Notes under the pieces: generated by a model
Databases searched by the model: none
Told to the model about the DNA's origin: nothing
Seen by the model: only the letters and a program-made list of their open reading frames with translations
Position numbers and translations under genes: made by a program
Part shown: positions 4,702 to 6,911 of the stretch, one piece after another
How positions within the stretch are numbered: the stretch's first letter is position 1
Layout: the number at the start of each line of letters is the position of its first letter
NCBI GenBank assembly: GCA_013202515.1
Contig: JABMRN010000102.1
Coordinates: 1 to 6,911, forward strand
DNA from: Candidatus Omnitrophota bacterium
GTDB taxonomy: Bacteria; Omnitrophota; Gorgyraeia; JABMRN01
Reading direction: 5' to 3'
DNA length: 6,911 nucleotides

Positions 4702-5118
4702 ATGCAAGAAAATAATAGTATGAAAGAGGTAGAAAAAAGTCGTCAAAAGATGATAGCCGGTCGTAATTCCGAGGATTTCACGAGTAAGCTGGAAAAAATA
4801 TTCGATTTGCAAAAACAGTTTGGAAAGCAGTTTATCGATTTCGATAATCTCTCTGTCCAAGAAAAGGAAAAATGGACTAAAGAGCTTTTAATTGCGCTAA
4901 TGAACGAGGGCTTCGAGGCATTGAATTGGACGAACGCCAAGCATTGGAAAAAACCCGTATATCCAATAAACAAAATGGAGCTTAAGTATGAGCTTATAGA
5001 TATGCTGCATTTTCTGCTAAATCTGATGATACTCTGGGATATAACAGCAGAAGAATGCTTTTCTATGTATATGGCGAAAAATAAGGAAAACCATGAGCGA
5101 CAAAAAAGGGGGTATTAG
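4702..5118 (+). CDS. MazG-fold dUTPase-like nucleotide pyrophosphohydrolase
   Basis: All-alpha dimeric dUTPase family (dUTPase_2, MazG superfamily), which hydrolyses dUTP to dUMP and pyrophosphate. The metal-binding pairs are E69-x-x-E72 in M-N-E-G-F-E-A-L-N-W and E97-x-x-D100 in Y-E-L-I-D-M-L-H-F-L-L-N. K79-H-W-K between them resembles the typical W-K segment. The ending K-N-K-E-N-H-E-R-Q-K-R-G-Y matches the ending of known phage members. The length (138 aa) is normal for a compact member. The substrate could be another pyrimidine triphosphate, such as dCTP. The start has only a weak AAAGG ribosome site; an ATG six codons later has none. The end overlaps the next gene's first possible start by 26 bases. 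Such enzymes keep uracil out of DNA and supply dUMP for thymidylate synthesis. Confidence 0.8.
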   Translation: MQENNSMKEVEKSRQKMIAGRNSEDFTSKLEKIFDLQKQFGKQFIDFDNLSVQEKEKWTKELLIALMNEGFEALNWTNAKHWKKPVYPINKMELKYELIDMLHFLLNLMILWDITAEECFSMYMAKNKENHERQKRGY

Positions 5119-5443
5119 AGTGAAAAAAATAGTCAAACAGAAGCTTATAACAAGACCTAATAAAGACAATTTGAAGGAGGACCAGAAAAGGTTTTGCAAG
5201 GTCCTATGGGAGGCTATGAAACTGAGATGGCGCAAGCTCAACGATTATGGTAGAATCCAGGAATACTGTAAGTTTGGATCGCTTGGGGTTGTCGTAAGAA
5301 TGTCGGATAAGATGGCGCGCATCGTCAATCTCACCCAGAAAATTGGCCAACCGAATAACGAGTCTTTGAGGGATTCGGCCATAGACTTGATAAACTATTC
5401 GGCAATTTTAGTCACGATGCTGGATGAGCAATCTGGAAAATAA
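5093..5443 (+). CDS. Nmad1/DUF1599-type nucleotide modification associated protein
   Basis: The core reads R-K-L-N-D-Y-G, then F-G-S-L-G-V-V-V-R-M-S-D-K-M-A-R-I-V-N-L, and N-E-S-L-R-D-S-A-I-D-L-I-N-Y-S-A-I-L-V-T-M-L. These blocks (D-Y-G, F-G-x-x-G-V-x-V-R-x-x-D-K-x-x-R, E-S-x-x-D-x-x-x-D-L-x-N-Y) match Nucleotide modification associated domain 1 (DUF1599). This is an all-alpha domain that phages often encode beside thymidylate-type enzymes and whose reaction is undefined. The start is ambiguous. ATG 5093 has AAGGA five bases upstream and overlaps the dUTPase-like gene by 26 bases; GTG 5120 has GGGGG (5108-5112) seven bases upstream and begins two bases after that gene's stop, giving 107 aa. 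The shorter form contains the whole domain. Confidence 0.75.
   Translation: MSDKKGGIRVKKIVKQKLITRPNKDNLKEDQKRFCKVLWEAMKLRWRKLNDYGRIQEYCKFGSLGVVVRMSDKMARIVNLTQKIGQPNNESLRDSAIDLINYSAILVTMLDEQSGK
5108..5112 (+). promoter_or_regulatory. Second ribosome site serving GTG 5120
   Basis: GGGGG, preceded by an A-run, sits seven bases before the in-frame GTG at 5120, just past the stop of the dUTPase-like gene (TAG 5116-5118). It competes with the AAGGA at 5083-5087 that would serve ATG 5093, and could produce two forms of the Nmad1 protein. Confidence 0.4.
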
Positions 5444-5451
5444 AATTATAG
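5442..5451 (+). repeat. Direct repeat AAAATTATAG, copy 1
   Basis: A 10-base exact repeat placed right after the Nmad1 gene and before the Lys-rich gene; copy 2 is at 5809-5818. The flanks also agree partly (14 of 18 bases over 5434-5451 against 5801-5818). TTATAG followed by purines resembles the initiation end of T7/SP6-type phage promoters, but no matching upstream half is present. Confidence 0.45.
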
Positions 5452-5476
5452 GACAGAGCCAAAAAAGGAGGATACA

Positions 5477-5791
5477 ATGGCGATGAAAAAGGCGGTGGTT
5501 AAGAAAGTGGCAAAAAAAATAGTAGTTAAAAAAGTAGTAAAGAAAGGGCAGGCAAAGGCCCCGATCAAAGAGACCAAGGAGAGCGCATTGTTGAAGTTGC
5601 TATTGGGCAAAGAGTTGCATACCGCGAAAGAGATTATCAAAAAGACAGGGTTTTCTCAAGCATCTTTGAACATGTATCTGTCTCAGGCGTATCTGGACAG
5701 GAAAAACAAACCCTATAAGATCGTTGCGGGGACCAAGGGCAAGGAACCGGCCTTTAGATACGTGGCAAAGGGAAAGAGCAAGGGGAAATAG
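5477..5791 (+). CDS. Lys-rich tail plus winged-helix DNA-binding protein
   Basis: Strong ribosome site AAGGAGG (5465-5471), five bases before ATG. Residues 1-28 form a histone-H1-like basic tail with eleven Lys in doublets at regular 4-5 residue spacing (K-K-x-V-V-K-K). Residues 36-96 look like a winged helix: helix A-L-L-K-L-L-L-G, helix T-A-K-E-I-I-K-K, recognition helix F-S-Q-A-S-L-N-M-Y-L-S-Q, and a basic wing N-K-P-Y-K-I-V-A-G ... A-F-R-Y-V-A-K-G. It probably binds phage or host DNA as a nucleoid-like or regulatory protein. No enzyme motif is seen. An A8 run (5512-5519) in the tail could cause polymerase or ribosome slippage. There is no cleavable signal. The start codon choice ATG-GCG-ATG is fixed by the ribosome site. 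Confidence 0.75.
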   Translation: MAMKKAVVKKVAKKIVVKKVVKKGQAKAPIKETKESALLKLLLGKELHTAKEIIKKTGFSQASLNMYLSQAYLDRKNKPYKIVAGTKGKEPAFRYVAKGKSKGK

Positions 5792-5808
5792 CGCTGGTTG
5801 GTGAGAAC

Positions 5809-5818
5809 AAAATTATAG
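5809..5818 (+). repeat. Direct repeat AAAATTATAG, copy 2
   Basis: Exact second copy of the decamer at 5442-5451, again just after a gene end and before a new gene, six bases ahead of the hairpin 5824-5862. Position in both gaps suggests a transcription or processing role rather than coding. Confidence 0.45.
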
Positions 5819-5823
5819 AGAGT

Positions 5824-5862
5824 GGTATGCTGCTGAGCTTGAAAAAGCAGAGGCAGCATACC
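5824..5862 (+). other. Intergenic hairpin with GNRA loop
   Basis: GGTATGCTGC (5824-5833) and GCAGCATACC (5853-5862) are a perfect 10-bp inverted repeat. Inside, GCTT 5837-5840 pairs with AAGC 5845-5848 round a GAAA tetraloop. Between the stems, T5834/G5852 wobble and G5835/A5851 plus A5836/G5850 can form tandem sheared pairs, with A5849 bulged. No T-run follows, so it is not a plain terminator. It could be an mRNA processing or stability element, or a protein-binding site, ahead of the ThyX-like gene. The same bases read in one frame as A-A-E-L-E-K-A-E-A-A, so a lost coding remnant is an alternative. Confidence 0.6.
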
Positions 5863-5883
5863 GAGTATGTATGTAAAGTACCT

Positions 5884-5888
5884 GGAGG
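5884..5888 (+). promoter_or_regulatory. Ribosome binding site favouring the 5895 start
   Basis: GGAGG lies six bases before ATG 5895 but only three before ATG 5892. The normal spacing favours 5895, giving Met-Lys-Val rather than Met-Met-Lys. Confidence 0.75.
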
Positions 5889-5894
5889 GCTATG

Positions 5895-6491
5895 ATGAAG
5901 GTTAAAATCCTGGGAGTGTACGGTTTTAAAAACGCCATGATAGGGATGCGCTATCCTAAAAACTCAGAGCATTTAAGCGACAGCATGGAGACTGATATAG
6001 GCAAAGAGGATTTAAAATTATTATTAAAGCTAAACAGAGCTGGCAGAGACCACAGGAAGGCTCTCAGGATGATCCATGTACAGGCGTCTGTATTCATGCC
6101 CATATCATGGTGGATCCAGTACGACACCTACAAGGTCGCGACCGTCGCGAACTCCAGGAGCCGCATGCACAAGATGGGATCGAGGCTGCTGACGGAGGAG
6201 GATTTTCATGTTGGGCACTGGACAAAGACAATGTCCCACGTACTGGAAGAGCTGAACAAGGACATAATCATCTGGCAGCGAAGAAGCGATAAGGCGGCAT
6301 GGAGGCGGGTGATTGACCTGCTCCCGATGTCGTATATGCAGGAAAGAATGGTTGACCTGAACTATGAAACCCTGCTCAGCATCCTGGAGTCCCGCTACAA
6401 CGAGAAGCTTCGTGGAGAGTGGCGGCTTTTTTGTGATTCGTTTCTCGGGTCTTGCCCTTGTCTGAAAGAACTTTGGGAAAGCCTTAAATAA
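5895..6491 (+). CDS. ThyX-like phage protein lacking the RHR signature
   Basis: I recognise a widespread phage family: G-M-R-(Y/N)-P-x-N-S, then N-R-A-G-x-D-H-R-K-x-L-R-M-I-H-V, P-I-S-W-W-I-Q-Y-D-T-Y-K-V-A-T-V-A-N-S, and L-L-P-x-S-Y-x-Q with L-N-Y-E-T-L-L. The order suggests a diverged flavin-dependent thymidylate synthase fold (ThyX): Q-Y-D-T-Y-K ... N-S-R-S-R-M-H sits where ThyX has R-H-R-x(7)-S, and L-N-Y-E-T-L-L-S-I-L-E-S-R-Y ... E-W-R-L-F-C resembles the ThyX C-terminal L-R-x-L-L-x-F-L-x-L-R ... E-I-R. The canonical RHR is absent, so activity may be lost or altered. Residues 1-30 vary. Length (198 aa) is near a short ThyX. Cys at 180, 187 and 189 are extra. The gene fits with the dUTPase and Nmad1 genes; the ThyX link is from pattern memory. 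Confidence 0.55.
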   Translation: MKVKILGVYGFKNAMIGMRYPKNSEHLSDSMETDIGKEDLKLLLKLNRAGRDHRKALRMIHVQASVFMPISWWIQYDTYKVATVANSRSRMHKMGSRLLTEEDFHVGHWTKTMSHVLEELNKDIIIWQRRSDKAAWRRVIDLLPMSYMQERMVDLNYETLLSILESRYNEKLRGEWRLFCDSFLGSCPCLKELWESLK

Positions 6492-6501
6492 ATGTGTTAG
6501 T

Positions 6502-6911
6502 ATGAAAAAAATTTTATTGGTGGATACAGATAGTAAAATACCAAATATAGCTCTTATGAAATTGGCTGCTATGTATAAAAATACAGGTTATAAAGTTAAA
6601 TTGTTGAGGTTGAAAATGCACTATTATCCACCGAATAAGGCTAAGATAATTTTAGCACATGATTATAGTTTGACATGCGTCAGCACAGTTTTCACCCCAA
6701 ATAAAGGCTTAGTTAAGGTTATAGGTAGTCCTGTTGTTATGGGTGGTACCGGAGAATCCTTAAGCGTGACCTTGCCTAAGTTAGTTGAAAAACAAAAGCC
6801 AGATTATTCAATTTATCCAGAATGTGATTATAGTATCGGTTTTATTTCCAGGGGCTGCCCAAATAAATGTTCATTTTGTTTTGTCCCAGAAAAAGAAGGA
6901 AAGCTAAGGCA
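6502..6911 (+). CDS. Radical SAM protein, 3' end outside window
   Basis: Reads M-K-K-I-L-L-V-D-T-D-S-K-I-P-N and stays open through the last base. The [4Fe-4S] motif C-x-x-x-C-x-x-C is C119-P-N-K-C123-S-F-C126, in R-G-C-P-N-K-C-S-F-C. Upstream (1-110) is an alpha/beta domain like the N-terminal B12-binding-type domain, with G-G-T-G-E-S at 81-86 and D-S-K-I-P-N-x-A-L-M-K at 10-20. The usual D-x-H-x-x-G cobalamin motif is absent, so cobalamin may not bind. The fold is shared by a phage and bacterial radical SAM group with P-D-Y-S ... Y-S-x-G-F ... R-G-C-P motifs; the reaction is unknown to me. It is A+T-rich (16 of 60 G+C at 6541-6600), unlike its neighbour. No clear ribosome site precedes the ATG. 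Confidence 0.85.
   Translation, partial: MKKILLVDTDSKIPNIALMKLAAMYKNTGYKVKLLRLKMHYYPPNKAKIILAHDYSLTCVSTVFTPNKGLVKVIGSPVVMGGTGESLSVTLPKLVEKQKPDYSIYPECDYSIGFISRGCPNKCSFCFVPEKEGKLR

Noticed and set aside
4630..4860. - strand frame rich in Leu/Phe/Ile/Thr, looking membrane-like
   Set aside because: Runs opposite the ends of the HD and dUTPase-like genes; hydrophobic make-up results from the complement of Lys/Glu-rich codons.
5446..5640. - strand Phe/Thr/Ala-rich hydrophobic frame
   Set aside because: It is the antisense of the Lys-rich tail at 5477-5560 and has no ribosome site.
6107..6292. + strand frame of 61 codons inside the ThyX-like gene
   Set aside because: Nested in another frame of a well-supported gene, with no family resemblance.
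1..6911. CRISPR array, insertion sequence, integrase or attachment site
   Set aside because: No regularly spaced repeats, transposase or integrase motifs or tRNA-end duplications were found.

Overview
The window looks like part of a double-stranded DNA bacteriophage (or prophage) genome, probably from a metagenome. All genes lie on the + strand. They are short and tightly packed, with spacings from a small overlap to about 100 bases, and most have good Shine-Dalgarno sequences. The products are typical tailed-phage cargo: a secreted M15 peptidase, a dUTPase-like enzyme, an HD hydrolase, a nucleotide-modification-associated protein, a ThyX-like protein, a Lys-rich DNA-binding protein, a radical SAM protein and many small proteins of unknown function. 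The host cannot be fixed from this sequence. The genetic code appears standard.

Layout. Positions 1-335 hold no gene but are dense in RNA-like pairing, including a 10-bp long-range helix, a palindromic hairpin and a long bulged hairpin; this is probably the 3' part of a structured noncoding RNA cut by the window edge. A good -10 box (TATAAT, 341-346) precedes the first gene (379-819). After a structured 97-base leader come small unknown genes at 917-1126, 1147-1560, 1617-1886 and 1909-2472, and a 53-codon gene at 2473-2634. A Rossmann-fold methyltransferase-like protein follows at 2641-3273, then a signal-peptide-bearing M15 peptidase (3291-3716) and a Cys/His-containing possible HTH protein (3740-4126).

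The second half is a nucleotide and nucleic-acid cassette: HD phosphohydrolase (4132-4692, possibly starting at a non-standard AUC codon at 4111), MazG-fold dUTPase-like protein (4702-5118), Nmad1/DUF1599 protein (5093-5443), Lys-rich winged-helix protein (5477-5791), a strong intergenic hairpin (5824-5862), a ThyX-like protein without the usual RHR signature (5895-6491), and the start of a radical SAM protein (6502 to the window end).

Taken together, the 4100-6911 genes could control the pyrimidine nucleotide pool and might take part in phage DNA base modification; that pathway is inference. The most unexplained elements are the 1-335 RNA, the structured leader at 833-889, the AUC start and the 5824-5862 hairpin. 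Base composition changes sharply between neighbouring genes (39/60 G+C at 1201-1260, 16/60 at 6541-6600), as expected for a mosaic phage genome.
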